DNA of 64,000 bases. It comes from Irregularibacter muris (lineage in GTDB: Bacteria; Bacillota; Clostridia; Eubacteriales; Garciellaceae). How positions within the stretch are numbered: position 1 is the stretch's first letter; the number at the start of each line of letters is the position of its first letter. Shown here in pieces: positions 9,291 through 18,031 of this stretch. The stretch lies in assembly GCF_024622505.1 (NCBI RefSeq), contig NZ_JANKAS010000001.1, positions 62,001-126,000 of the forward strand, read 5' to 3'. Under the pieces are notes generated by a model that ran no database searches, was not told the origin of the DNA, and was given only the letters and a program-made list of their open reading frames with translations. The translations under genes and the position numbers were made by a program.

Positions 9291-9440
9291 TCGGAGAAAG
9301 ATTATCTCTATCTTATTCATAGAGCTAAAGGATTTGGAAACTATTGCCCTCCAACAGTAGAAATTCTTAAAATAGGCAAGGCAGGTTATCAAGAGGAGTT
9401 TATTGAGGATATGATAGGGGATGACCTAGATTTGAGGTAG
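9291..9440 (+). pseudogene. Start-less 49-codon open fragment (decayed gene end)
   Basis: The frame reads 49 protein-like codons ending DDLDLR and stop, with in-frame stops directly upstream and no start or ribosome site. The residue mix (HRAKGFGNYCPPTVEI near the middle) is that of a folded protein rather than random AT-rich sequence. I do not recognise the family. It occupies most of the 350-bp gap before ispH, which otherwise holds nothing recognisable. Confidence 0.35.
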
Positions 9441-9530
9441 TTGCCTTGAGGGGAAGTTTGTGATATTCTTCAAAAGTAGAGCAAAGAAGTAGGATATGAA
9501 ATCAACTAATGAATTGTGTAGGAGGATATG

Positions 9531-10373
9531 ATGAATAAAAAAATAATACTTGCAGATAAATCTGGATTTTGTTTTGGTGTAAAAAGAGCAGTAGATATTA
9601 CCGTTGATCAAAAAAAGTCAGCAGATGCAAAGCTTTATACCTTAGGTCCTCTGATTCATAATAACGATGTGATTCATCGGCTAAAGGAAAAAGGGATCGA
9701 TCAAATAGATGAGGATGACCTAGAAACATTAGAGCCTAAGGATACGATTATCATTCGATCCCATGGAGTGACACTCAATGTCATTGGTAATATAGAGAAA
9801 AGTGGTTCGAAAATGGTAAATGCTACCTGCCCCTTTGTCACTAAAATTCAAAAAATAGCTGAAAAATATCATGATTTAGGATATCAAATTATTATCGTGG
9901 GAGATGAAAATCATCCAGAGGTAGTGGGCATTAATGGTTGGTGTAATAATTCTGCGATTATCACAAAGGATGGCAGTAACTTATCCGATCTTCCGGCCAA
10001 GGTATGTGTAGTTGCTCAAACCACCGAAAGATTATTTAATTTTGAGAAAGTCGTAGATATTGTTTCAAAAAAATGTGAGGAGGTACTCACATTTAATACC
10101 ATATGCAGTGCGACTAAGGAAAGACAGGAAAGTGCAGATGAAGTTTCCAAACAGGTTGATTTAATGATTGTCATCGGAGGGAAACACAGCTCTAATAGTA
10201 AAAAACTATTTGATATTTGTCGTACCAACTGTGAAAATACTATTTTTATAGAAAATAGCCTTGAACTTCCAACAGAAGCCTTTGACAAGGAAGATGTGAA
10301 GACCATAGGCATTACTGCTGGAGCTTCTACTCCAGATTGGATTATTCAAGATGTGATTGAAAAAATAAAATGA
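9531..10373 (+). CDS. ispH: 4-hydroxy-3-methylbut-2-enyl diphosphate reductase
   Basis: Last enzyme of the MEP isoprenoid pathway. It reduces HMBPP to IPP and DMAPP using a [4Fe-4S] cluster. The three cluster cysteines are in place: GFCFGVKRAV (Cys14), ATCPFV (about 99) and TICSATKERQ (about 191). Conserved His residues of the substrate pocket are in RSHGV and DENHPE. The length (280 aa) is that of a stand-alone IspH without the S1-domain fusion seen in some Clostridia. Two adjacent ATGs exist; the second is chosen because AGGAGG at 9520-9525 is then 5 nt away. ispG follows at once, so two consecutive Fe-S enzymes of the pathway are adjacent. Confidence 0.97.
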   Translation: MNKKIILADKSGFCFGVKRAVDITVDQKKSADAKLYTLGPLIHNNDVIHRLKEKGIDQIDEDDLETLEPKDTIIIRSHGVTLNVIGNIEKSGSKMVNATCPFVTKIQKIAEKYHDLGYQIIIVGDENHPEVVGINGWCNNSAIITKDGSNLSDLPAKVCVVAQTTERLFNFEKVVDIVSKKCEEVLTFNTICSATKERQESADEVSKQVDLMIVIGGKHSSNSKKLFDICRTNCENTIFIENSLELPTEAFDKEDVKTIGITAGASTPDWIIQDVIEKIK

Positions 10374-10535
10374 AATTAGGTAGAGGATAGAAGGTAGAAA
10401 AACTATAAGTTCATTTGTTGTGCTAGTGAAATAGAGCATTAGCTTTATACAAACTCTTAGTTTTGAATATAAGTAAGTCGTAATGTAACAAGTACAACAG
10501 ATCATTCTTAGAAATTGTATGAAAGGATAAGATAT

Positions 10536-11588
10536 ATGATCAATAGAGTGCATACAAGAAAAATTAGAGTAGGAGATATCTATGTAGGTGGAGACTCCTC
10601 TATTAAAGTACAATCCATGACCAATACAGATACAAGGGATGTAGTTTCCACAGTCAAACAAATAGTACAATTAGAAGAAGTGGGTTGTGAGATCATTCGC
10701 TGTGCTGTACCGGATATGGAAGCCAGTGAAGCTTTGAAAAAGATAATAAAAGAAATTCATATCCCCTTGGTAGCGGATATACACTTTGATTATAGACTAG
10801 CTCTAAAGGCTATAGAGAACGGCGTGGCAGCCCTAAGAATAAATCCCGGCAATATTGGAAGCGAAGATCGGGTGAAAGCTGTGGTGGAAGCTGCTAAGAG
10901 TAAGGGAATACCTATTCGGATAGGAGTCAATTCCGGTTCTTTACAAAAAGATATTCTTGAAAAATATGGAGAGGTATGTCCAGAGGCCTTGGTAGATAGT
11001 GCCCTAAGGCATGTGGAAATACTAGAGGAATTAAACTTCTTTGATATCGCTATTTCTGCTAAGTCCTCTGATGTTTCGGAAATGATAGAATGTTATCGAC
11101 TATTATCCCAGAAAGTGGATTATCCACTACATGTGGGAGTCACTGAATCGGGCACTTTAAGAATGGGAACCATAAAATCAAGTGTAGGTATAGGAACCCT
11201 TTTAGCAGAGGGAATAGGAGATACCATTAGAGTATCTTTGACAGGAGATCCTATTGAAGAAATAAAAGTAGGTAAGGATATCTTAAAATCCTTAGGCTAC
11301 TTAGAAGAAGGCATAGAATTTATTTCCTGTCCTACCTGTGGAAGGACGCAAATAGATTTGATTAAAATAGCCCAGGAAGTGGAAGAAAGACTTGGAAAAG
11401 TGAATAAGCATATCAAAGTAGCGGTTATGGGTTGCGCGGTCAATGGACCCGGAGAAGCTAGAAGAGCAGACATCGGCATAGCAGGAGGGAATGGCCAAGG
11501 TTTGATCTTTAAAAAAGGGGAAATTATTAAAAAAGTTAAAGAAGAGGATCTAGTCGAAGAATTAATAAGGGAAATCGAAAAAATATAA
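10536..11588 (+). CDS. ispG: 4-hydroxy-3-methylbut-2-en-1-yl diphosphate synthase (flavodoxin/ferredoxin)
   Basis: Penultimate enzyme of the MEP pathway: it converts MEcPP to HMBPP with a [4Fe-4S] cluster. The TIM-barrel part carries VQSMTNTDTRD and VADIHFDYR. The C-terminal cluster domain has CPTCGRTQ (about 265) and GCAVNGPGE (about 299), which are diagnostic. The length (350 aa) is normal. The frame stays open to a TTG at 10515, but the ATG at 10536 fits the family N-terminus (INRVHTRKIRVG) and has AAAGGA 9 nt upstream. It ends with a terminator. The 162-bp gap after ispH has no terminator, so co-transcription is possible. Confidence 0.97.
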   Translation: MINRVHTRKIRVGDIYVGGDSSIKVQSMTNTDTRDVVSTVKQIVQLEEVGCEIIRCAVPDMEASEALKKIIKEIHIPLVADIHFDYRLALKAIENGVAALRINPGNIGSEDRVKAVVEAAKSKGIPIRIGVNSGSLQKDILEKYGEVCPEALVDSALRHVEILEELNFFDIAISAKSSDVSEMIECYRLLSQKVDYPLHVGVTESGTLRMGTIKSSVGIGTLLAEGIGDTIRVSLTGDPIEEIKVGKDILKSLGYLEEGIEFISCPTCGRTQIDLIKIAQEVEERLGKVNKHIKVAVMGCAVNGPGEARRADIGIAGGNGQGLIFKKGEIIKKVKEEDLVEELIREIEKI

Positions 11589-11598
11589 ACATAGTTAC

Positions 11599-11633
11599 AC
11601 AAAAAACTATCCTTTTCTAGGGTAGTTTTTTTG
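11599..11633 (+). terminator. Intrinsic terminator after ispG
   Basis: AAACTATCC pairs with GGGTAGTTT around a short TTTTCTA loop, followed by a T run. Confidence 0.85.
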
Positions 11634-11638
11634 TGAAG

Positions 11639-11709
11639 TGGGAAAGTTGGTTTTGTTAGCAAGGGACTAAATTTTTCTATTTCACTAAAGCAGGGACAAC
11701 CGCATTCTT
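11639..11709 (+). ncRNA. Candidate structured RNA element, copy B
   Basis: Second copy of the element at 1750-1818. Corresponding parts: an outer stem GGGAAAG with the CATTCTT side, tolerating G-U pairs; inner stem TTAG (11656-11659) with CTAA (11685-11688); hairpin AGGGA/TTTCT with a 7-nt loop (11662-11678). The spacing between inner stem and hairpin is identical in both copies. It starts just after the ispG terminator and ends about 95 nt before the rRNA methyltransferase gene. Confidence 0.45.
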
Positions 11710-11804
11710 ATTAGGTAAAACCGTAATTTTTAGGTATACTAAAGAATAAATAATAAAGTTAATATCTTTGAAAAATAAAGGTTTGACATGGAAAAGGTGA
11801 AGAT

Positions 11805-13157
11805 ATGAAAAAGGAACAAGTAAAGGTAAAATGTATTGGCATGGATGAAAGAGGAAAGGGTATTGTAAAAGTTAGAGGACAGAGAATTCACGTTCCCAAT
11901 CTAATAGAGGGGGAAACGGCAGTAGTAGAAATAATCCAAAGGAAGAACTTTAAAGAGGTTAAAGTCGTTCAAATTCTAGAAAAATCAAAATATAGAGTTG
12001 TGCCTGACCAAAGCTTAGAGGGTCAATGGGAAGGCTGTCAATTACAGCATTTATCCAATGAAGGTCAAGCAGAATTTAAGCAAAAGATGGTAGAAAGATT
12101 ACTGAAACCCTATGGCAAGGTAAGTAAAATATTGACCATGGATGATCCCTATCATTATCGGAATAAGGTCATTTCTACAGTAGCTTATAATCAAAAGAGG
12201 GAAATCATTTCAGGGATTTATGAGGAAAATACCCATCGGGTAATTCCTGTTACACAGTGCATGATTCATAATAAACAGGCAGATAAAATTATTTCAACTA
12301 TACGTAAAATAGCGAAAACCTATAAAATGCAACCCTATAATGAAGATGCGAGACAAGGATTTTTGCGACATATACTAATAAGAACAGGATTTGCTACTAA
12401 AGAAGTCATGGTTGTACTCGTTGTTTCCAATCAAATATTCCCTGGAAAAAAGAATTTTATAAAAGAACTCCTTAAAGTTCATCCAGAGATTACCACCATT
12501 GTGATGAATATCAATAACCGCCAGACCAGCGTAGTGTTGGGAGATAAAGAACAGGTTTTATACGGCAAAGGCTACATAGAGGATATCCTATGTGAACGTG
12601 TATTTCAAATCTCTGCCAAGTCTTTCTACCAGATTAACCCTATCCAGACTGAGGTTTTATATGGAAAAGCCATAGAAATGGCAAAACTAAAGGGCAATGA
12701 AGTGGTTTTAGATGCTTATTGTGGTATTGGGACCATCTCTCTCATTGTAAGCGATAAAGTAAAAGAAGTCATCGGAGTGGAAGTAAATAAAGAGGCGGTA
12801 AAGGATGCCATCAAAAACGCCAAAAGAAATAAAATCACCAATGCTTATTTCCATCAAGAGGATGCTGGGGAATTTATGGTAGGCCTGGCCAAACAAAAAC
12901 AAACTATCCACACTGTCTTTATGGATCCTCCTCGAGGTGGTAGCGACCAAAAGTTTTTATCCTCATTGGTTCGTCTATCCCCCAAACAAATCGTCTATAT
13001 CTCCTGTAACCCTACTACACAAGAACGGGATTTGAGGTATTTGACCAAGCAGGGTTATAAAGTAAGAGAAATACAGCCTGTGGACATGTTTCCTCAGACC
13101 GTGCACGTTGAGAGTATAATTCTGATGACATATTGTGGTTCGGAGGCAAAACAATAG
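11805..13157 (+). CDS. 23S rRNA (uracil-5-)-methyltransferase, RlmD/RlmCD (RumA) family
   Basis: An SAM-dependent methyltransferase that makes 5-methyluridine in 23S rRNA (450 aa). An N-terminal TRAM RNA-binding domain (residues 1-60) is followed by the catalytic domain with the SAM motif DAYCGIGTISL (about 303), DPPRGG (about 374) and the nucleophile Cys in VYISCNPTT (about 401). Most family members bind a [4Fe-4S] cluster through four Cys near the TRAM-catalytic junction. Here only the last one, in EGCQLQH, remains, so the cluster is probably absent. The 3' end of the gene is repeated at 34.0 kb and appears to be an integration site. Confidence 0.9.
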   Translation: MKKEQVKVKCIGMDERGKGIVKVRGQRIHVPNLIEGETAVVEIIQRKNFKEVKVVQILEKSKYRVVPDQSLEGQWEGCQLQHLSNEGQAEFKQKMVERLLKPYGKVSKILTMDDPYHYRNKVISTVAYNQKREIISGIYEENTHRVIPVTQCMIHNKQADKIISTIRKIAKTYKMQPYNEDARQGFLRHILIRTGFATKEVMVVLVVSNQIFPGKKNFIKELLKVHPEITTIVMNINNRQTSVVLGDKEQVLYGKGYIEDILCERVFQISAKSFYQINPIQTEVLYGKAIEMAKLKGNEVVLDAYCGIGTISLIVSDKVKEVIGVEVNKEAVKDAIKNAKRNKITNAYFHQEDAGEFMVGLAKQKQTIHTVFMDPPRGGSDQKFLSSLVRLSPKQIVYISCNPTTQERDLRYLTKQGYKVREIQPVDMFPQTVHVESIILMTYCGSEAKQ

Positions 13158-13340
13158 GATTTGACCACAACATATAGTGGTTTGGTGACGATTTCAGAGC
13201 GTGAAATGAGCGAAAAAACACCGTTTTTTGACCCCTATTTTTGGGGTGTTTTATAGATGACATAGGGCAATTTGGGTGATGACAAAGTAAAAGTAGTAAA
13301 AAGAGGGGTAGGAAACTAGATAATATTTTTAATACTTATT
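13110..13340 (+). repeat. Left copy of the island-flanking repeat (3' end of the rRNA methyltransferase gene)
   Basis: Begins with GAGAGTATAATTCTGATGAC (13110-13129), identical to 34006-34025, inside the last codons of the methyltransferase. It continues at about 65-70% identity for about 230 bp past the stop codon, including matching segments such as TTTTTGACC and ATGACATAGG followed by AATTTGGGTGATG. Interpreted as an attachment-site footprint (attL-like). The stretch to 13414 holds no gene. Confidence 0.7.
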
Positions 13341-13414
13341 TAGAGTTTAAGGTAAAAATCAAATAATAATGAGATAAAATTAAACTTGTTTTTATAGAAA
13401 GAAGATGAAATTAA

Positions 13415-14119
13415 ATGAACAAAATAGTAATGCTAGATATTAGCTTTGAGTATGGAGATGAAACGAAAACTATAAATCCCATTATATTAATAGATAAAAA
13501 TGATGTTGTTTTAGTTGATTGCGGTTACCCAGCCCTTTTAACTTTATTAGAAGATGAAATGAAATTAAAAGGAATAGACCCAGATTCATTGACAAAAGTA
13601 CTGATTACACATCATGACGATGACCATATGGGAGCTTTATATGAAATTAAAGAAAAATATCCACATATTAAGGTGGTTTCAAGTGAAATAGAGAGTGAGT
13701 ATATTTCTGGTAAAAGGAAATCACTTAGACTGTTGCAAGCAGAGGAAATACTAAAGGTCATGCCAGAAGAACAGAAACAATTTGGAATTGATTTCTGTGA
13801 AACCTTAAGAAAAGTTAAATCTGTCAATGTAGATATAACAGTTAAAGATGGAGATAATTTTGATTGGGCAGGAGGGTGTCAGGTTATATCTACTCCTGGT
13901 CATACGCCGGGTCATATTTCATTATTTTTAACAGAGACTAATTCCATTGTAACAGGTGATGCGGCAGTTATAGAAAATGGTGAATTAGTAATTGCAAATC
14001 CGCAATTTACACTTGACTTAAGTACAGCTGAAAATTCATTAGAGAAGATTATGTCTATGAATGTAGATAATTATTATTGCTATCATGGAGGAAAATTAAT
14101 TAGAACCACAACTAGGTAA
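13415..14119 (+). CDS. MBL-fold metallo-hydrolase
   Basis: A metallo-beta-lactamase-fold protein (234 aa) with the metal-binding motif THHDDDHMG at about 65-72, followed by TPGHTPGHIS (about 163) and the GDAAV segment that supplies the bridging Asp. The set is complete for a di-metal site. The lack of extra domains and the short length resemble glyoxalase II-like and other small MBL hydrolases. The substrate cannot be told; nothing shows that it is a beta-lactamase. It stands alone just inside the left end of the island. The ribosome site is weak (GAAAGAAG). Confidence 0.8.
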   Translation: MNKIVMLDISFEYGDETKTINPIILIDKNDVVLVDCGYPALLTLLEDEMKLKGIDPDSLTKVLITHHDDDHMGALYEIKEKYPHIKVVSSEIESEYISGKRKSLRLLQAEEILKVMPEEQKQFGIDFCETLRKVKSVNVDITVKDGDNFDWAGGCQVISTPGHTPGHISLFLTETNSIVTGDAAVIENGELVIANPQFTLDLSTAENSLEKIMSMNVDNYYCYHGGKLIRTTTR

Positions 14120-14170
14120 TGTAATTTTAGATACAAAACGTCCCAGTGGCTCCCTTGGTTCATGTATAAA

Positions 14171-14217
14171 TAAAAATACTCGCCGGCTAAGGAATAAAAG
14201 GACCTTAATCGGCGAGT
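14171..14217 (-). terminator. Intrinsic terminator of the hydrolase-PadR operon (minus strand)
   Basis: ACTCGCCG...CGGCGAGT stem with inner CTAAGG/CCTTA pairing and a 10-nt loop. Read on the minus strand it is followed by ATTTTTA, right after the hydrolase stop codon. Confidence 0.85.
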
Positions 14218-14220
14218 GTA

Positions 14221-15081
14221 CTACTTATTATTTTTCAAGAATTTTAGTATCCTATCTGCTTGGTTGACAATTAGATGACCCGTATCAGGCAGTAGCTCGA
14301 TCTTAGGTTGTCGTGCAAATTTTTTAAGTCGCTTAATACTCTTATTAGCTGGTATTAATTGATCAGAATCGCCAAAAAGCATTAAAATAGGCATAGTTAA
14401 TTTACTAAGTGACTGATCAGTAAAAAGGGGCATTTTTGCCGTTCGCGGTTTGAAATATTTGAATGTAAGTGATGATAATGCAAGATCTTCTTCTAATCCG
14501 GATGATGATGACGAAGAAATATTACCACCACCCACTAATTTCAGTGTTTGTAGCTGACCCCATTTTCCAAGAAGTGAGAAAAAGATAGCTTTCCATAGGA
14601 AACTGGCTTTTTCATGTGCAAGACCTCCTGGACAAAGCAAAATTAAATTGTCAACCTTATCTGGATAGGTGGTAGCGAAACTCAAAGTCATCCAGCCACC
14701 TAATGACATAGCTACAATTGAACAAGAGCTTAATTTAAGTGCATTTATTGTTTCATTCAACCATAGAGCGTATGCGCCATCTTCATAGCCTGGTCGGCTT
14801 GTCGCTGATAAGCCTGCCTCTCCAATAATGTCGATTGCATAGACATTGTGGGTTTTAGAAAGAGAAGCTACATCGCCGTACCAAGTGTAAGAATTCGATA
14901 CGCTTCCATGCAGGAGGATCAGAGGGGGATTCTCCTTTGAACCAGACTCTATGATAAAAGTCGGTCCAAAACTTGTATTAACTTTATATTGGTGGTTTTC
15001 CACTGGCCAACTAGCAAGTATTTTTCGGTATTGCTCCATAACTTCTTGCTTGCCTACTTCTGACTTATATATATTCTCCAT
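14221..15081 (-). CDS. Alpha/beta hydrolase (paralogue of the one at 18.9 kb)
   Basis: An alpha/beta hydrolase (286 aa) with oxyanion motif LLHGS (about 56-60), nucleophile Ser126 in AMSLGGW and catalytic His in TGHL (about 269). The stretch AIDIIGEAG is shared in form with SIDLLGEPG of the hydrolase at 18885, as is S-x-GGWM after the nucleophile, so the two are paralogues. It overlaps the stop codon of the upstream PadR-DUF4180 gene by one base, so they are translationally coupled. It probably hydrolyses an ester or lactone that the regulator senses; that is inference. No signal peptide is seen. Confidence 0.85.
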   Translation of the reverse strand: MENIYKSEVGKQEVMEQYRKILASWPVENHQYKVNTSFGPTFIIESGSKENPPLILLHGSVSNSYTWYGDVASLSKTHNVYAIDIIGEAGLSATSRPGYEDGAYALWLNETINALKLSSCSIVAMSLGGWMTLSFATTYPDKVDNLILLCPGGLAHEKASFLWKAIFFSLLGKWGQLQTLKLVGGGNISSSSSSGLEEDLALSSLTFKYFKPRTAKMPLFTDQSLSKLTMPILMLFGDSDQLIPANKSIKRLKKFARQPKIELLPDTGHLIVNQADRILKFLKNNK

Positions 15082-16016
15082 TATATTTCACCTTCTTTCT
15101 TACTTAGAAGCCATTTTTCAGCTTCTTGTTCATTTTCATACAATCTAAAATGATTACCTTTGTTTGTTTCTAGGGCCATTTCTTTAAATCGGCCTTTCTG
15201 AATTGTCTTCTGAGGAACAATAATGGCAACTTTTATACTATAGTTTATAAATTTCTGGATAATATCACCGGCTACCTTGGTTTTAAGTTTAAAGAAGTCT
15301 TCGGATAAGTTAGCGTAGTTTATCATAAGTGCATCTGCCTCATGTTCCCAGCACAAAGCTATCAAATCAAGGGCATCGCTCTCTGCACTTAATGGTTTAG
15401 TAGTAGAGATTAGTTCAATATATTTTTTATTCTCTATTTTTCTAATTTGATAATTCATTTTGTCTTTTTCCTCCATAACTTCATTTTTAAACAACTTCTG
15501 ACGGGTTTCGCGGATCCATTTAAGTTCAGCACTATAGGTTGAAATAATGTTCTCTGAAATCATCTCCCATATTAAGCTTTCCCTAGTGCTTCTATTAGGT
15601 GAATTCAGTGCACGTTTGTACTTCTCTTTCTGCATAATTAATTGTAGTTTGATTTCATTTTCATATTTTAAGAGTACATCACTTAATTCTTGATTATTTA
15701 ACATATCTGACCATGCAAACTGTACCAAAAATATTTTTTTTATCTCAGGGGCTTCTGGTGATGATACAAGCCAATTTTTAAGTTCTTTAAGTCCTTCTTC
15801 TGTTATAGTATATACTTTTTTTGAAGGAGAGTTATCCTGATGAACCACTTCACTGGCAACAAGATCTTCATTTTCCATATTCATTAGAGCTTTGTAAATT
15901 TGATTATTATTACCAGACCAATACATGAAAGATGAATCCTCAAAAATCTTTTTTAGTTCATATCCTGTTGAGGACTTCCAACTCAGTATGCCTAATATTG
16001 CTAATTTGATTGACAT
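15081..16016 (-). CDS. PadR family regulator fused to a C-terminal DUF4180 domain
   Basis: Residues 1-85 form a PadR winged helix (LAILGILSWKSSTGYELKKIF, with the wing KVYTITEEGLKEL). A helical region follows (about 90-190), as in larger PadR proteins of the Vir type. Residues about 200-310 match the free DUF4180 protein at 19972: both contain FxLxTKVAG(D/E)I-QKFINY. This joins a DNA-binding repressor to a domain of unknown role, which may be a ligand or partner-binding module. The protein likely represses its own promoter at 16036-16076 and the coupled hydrolase gene downstream. A fusion plus a free copy in the same island suggests that DUF4180 acts together with such regulators. Confidence 0.85.
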   Translation of the reverse strand: MSIKLAILGILSWKSSTGYELKKIFEDSSFMYWSGNNNQIYKALMNMENEDLVASEVVHQDNSPSKKVYTITEEGLKELKNWLVSSPEAPEIKKIFLVQFAWSDMLNNQELSDVLLKYENEIKLQLIMQKEKYKRALNSPNRSTRESLIWEMISENIISTYSAELKWIRETRQKLFKNEVMEEKDKMNYQIRKIENKKYIELISTTKPLSAESDALDLIALCWEHEADALMINYANLSEDFFKLKTKVAGDIIQKFINYSIKVAIIVPQKTIQKGRFKEMALETNKGNHFRLYENEQEAEKWLLSKKEGEI

Positions 16017-16035
16017 AACCGCACTCCTTTATAAA

Positions 16036-16076
16036 TAACATAGGTTAATAGTAACATATGTTATTATTCCTGTCAA
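16036..16076 (-). promoter_or_regulatory. PadR promoter and operator
   Basis: Minus-strand promoter: TTGACA (16076-16071), 17-bp spacer, then TACTAT. The palindrome TAACATATGTTA (16052-16063) covers the end of the spacer and the -10. A second half-site, ATAACATAGGTTA, lies beside it. ACAT/ATGT half-sites are typical of PadR operators, so autorepression is likely. Confidence 0.7.
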
Positions 16077-16160
16077 CAAAATTATATACACAGTTTGTCG
16101 AAGGTTGAATGTTAGTAGTTACTTGGGTAACAATGCATTATTCGGCAAGCCGATTGAAAT

Positions 16161-16306
16161 GCAGTAGCCCTTATGAGAGAAGTTTCTGAAACTACTTTCA
16201 TAATCATAAATAAAACCATAAAAACACAAAGTAAATATGAAAAAGGAAGTTAACAATTCAATCACTTTCGACATATAATTCATGCTATCAATGAAAATAA
16301 GTTGTA
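16161..16306 (+). pseudogene. Decayed copy of the 3' half of the gene at 21553
   Basis: About 80% identical over 100 bp to the second half of the small repeat protein gene at 21553. The same frame gives INKTIKTQSKYEKGS, an in-frame stop, then QFNHFRHIIHA, against INKTTKAQSKYEQGS-SQFNRFQHIIQA in the intact gene. There is no start or ribosome site. The rest of the 500-bp gap holds the PadR promoter and a terminator. Confidence 0.7.
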
Positions 16307-16332
16307 ATTAAGGATATGAGAGTGAACAAAGT

Positions 16333-16385
16333 GCATCCTAAATGTTAGAAAAAATAATCTACATTTGGAGATGCATTTTTTTATT
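16333..16385 (+). terminator. Intrinsic terminator
   Basis: TGCATC pairs with GATGCA and AATGT with ACATT inside it, followed by seven T. It follows the decayed copy directly, probably a relic of the original transcription unit. Confidence 0.7.
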
Positions 16386-16517
16386 ATATTTTACTAAATT
16401 ATGTGCTGGGATGGTTTCTTATAATTGACACAATATATGTTTAATGATATCATCGGTATTGGGTGTATGATTTGTATTACTTGTATTACTAAAAATTACT
16501 TATGAAAGGGGAAAGGT

Positions 16518-16754
16518 ATGATGGATAATAATATAAAATTGCCTAATGAAAAGATAGAAGGAAAATATATAGGTTCAGTTAAAGTGGGATCGAAGGGACA
16601 GATTGTAATTCCCAAGGAGGTACGAGATTTGTTTAATATTAAGACAGGCGACACTTTAATTATGCTTGCTGATATTGAAAGAGGGGTAGCAATTCAAGGA
16701 TACGAGTTGTTTCAGAAGTTCTCAGACGAAGCATTTGGTAAATTGAATAAATAA
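16518..16754 (+). CDS. AbrB/SpoVT-type transition-state regulator-like protein
   Basis: A 78-residue protein with one SpoVT-AbrB swapped-hairpin DNA-binding domain at about 17-62, with the typical GSKGQIVIPKEVRDLFNIKTGD. The rest is a short C-terminal helix. Such dimers bind DNA loosely as regulators or as antitoxins. Here the partner 14 bp downstream is a membrane-anchored alpha/beta hydrolase rather than a toxin, so regulation of that gene is the simpler reading. AAAGGGGAAAGG precedes the start; Met2 is an alternative. Confidence 0.85.
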   Translation: MMDNNIKLPNEKIEGKYIGSVKVGSKGQIVIPKEVRDLFNIKTGDTLIMLADIERGVAIQGYELFQKFSDEAFGKLNK

Positions 16755-16768
16755 TCAGGGAGGATACT

Positions 16769-17827
16769 ATGAGGATGATAGAGGTTATATTAATAATAAT
16801 TCTAGTATTGATCGTATTTTTAGTTGGATCTTTTTTTTATACGAATGTAACTTATATTAAAAAATCTCTTAAAAAAATTTATAAGGCTGGATTTGTAGAG
16901 AAACAGCTAAAGCTAAAAGATGGTACCGTATTAAATTATGGGGAAGGGGCAAGCAATGGGAAGACACCACTATTATTAATTCATGGTCAGAGTATGACTT
17001 GGGAGGATTATGCGAAGGTATTACCTGAGCTATCCGAGCATTATCACGTATTTGCCATCGATTGTCATGGGCATGGAAAGTCATCTATGGAACCAGGGAA
17101 ATATACAGCAAAAGCTATGGCCGAAGATTTTATAGAATTTATAGATACCAAAATAGGAAAAAAAACAGTTGTTAGCGGGCATTCGTCTGGTGGTATGATT
17201 GCAGCTTGGATGGCTGCCTATTTTCCAGACCATATACTTGGCACTATTATAGAGGATTCACCATTTTTTTCAACTGAGCCAGGTAGAAGAGAAAATACTT
17301 ATGTATGGGTATACGGCTTTCAATTATATGAAGATTTTAAGAATCAAGATGAAGAGGAAGATTACTTAAAATATAATTTGGAAAGAAGCTATTGGAAGAG
17401 AATGTTTGGAGAGTCTATATGGAACAAGATTTCAAGTGATGCAGTAGCATATCATAAAAAACATCCTGATGAATCTGTGCATTTAAAGTATTTACCTCCA
17501 GTTATGAATAGAATGTTTGAAACTATGACTTATCCATTTGATCAGAGATTTGGTGAGGCATTTTATGATAATTCATGGTTTAAGGATTATGACCAATTAG
17601 AAGTTCTATCAAAAATTAAAAGCCCAACAGTGTTTATTAAAGCAAATACAACTTATGATGGAGATTTATTAGTAGCGGCATTATCGGATGAAGATGCAAA
17701 TCGGGTAGTTCGTTTGCTGGAAAACGGACAAAGAATTGATGTGGATTCTCCAGGCCACGATATACATTACGACAAATCTAAAAAGTTTATTAAGATTGTG
17801 ATTGATTTTTTAAATGAGTTACAATAG
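16769..17827 (+). CDS. Membrane-anchored alpha/beta hydrolase
   Basis: An N-terminal helix (about 4-25) anchors the protein, and the hydrolase domain follows (352 aa in total). Oxyanion motif LIHGQS (about 70-75), DCHGHGKSS (about 98-106), nucleophile Ser139 in GHSSGG and the C-terminal catalytic His in SPGHDIHY are all present. By family it cleaves an ester, amide or halide-type bond; the substrate is unknown. Good ribosome site (GGGAGG). It is in one operon with the AbrB-like regulator. It is less similar to the other two hydrolases of the island than they are to each other. Confidence 0.85.
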   Translation: MRMIEVILIIILVLIVFLVGSFFYTNVTYIKKSLKKIYKAGFVEKQLKLKDGTVLNYGEGASNGKTPLLLIHGQSMTWEDYAKVLPELSEHYHVFAIDCHGHGKSSMEPGKYTAKAMAEDFIEFIDTKIGKKTVVSGHSSGGMIAAWMAAYFPDHILGTIIEDSPFFSTEPGRRENTYVWVYGFQLYEDFKNQDEEEDYLKYNLERSYWKRMFGESIWNKISSDAVAYHKKHPDESVHLKYLPPVMNRMFETMTYPFDQRFGEAFYDNSWFKDYDQLEVLSKIKSPTVFIKANTTYDGDLLVAALSDEDANRVVRLLENGQRIDVDSPGHDIHYDKSKKFIKIVIDFLNELQ

Positions 17828-18031
17828 ATGTCCTAACCTTCAAATAAATAATATATTTTCTTTAACTATTTAATCAACAAGGAGTTTGTAAATAAAATTC
17901 GAATCCATAGTAATTAACAAGGGGATACTAGGCATTAACAACATATTATTATTCTCTATTATTATATAACCTATCTAAGAACGATATCTAAAGGAGATTA
18001 AAATATTATTTGATTTGTTCGATTTTTTCTC

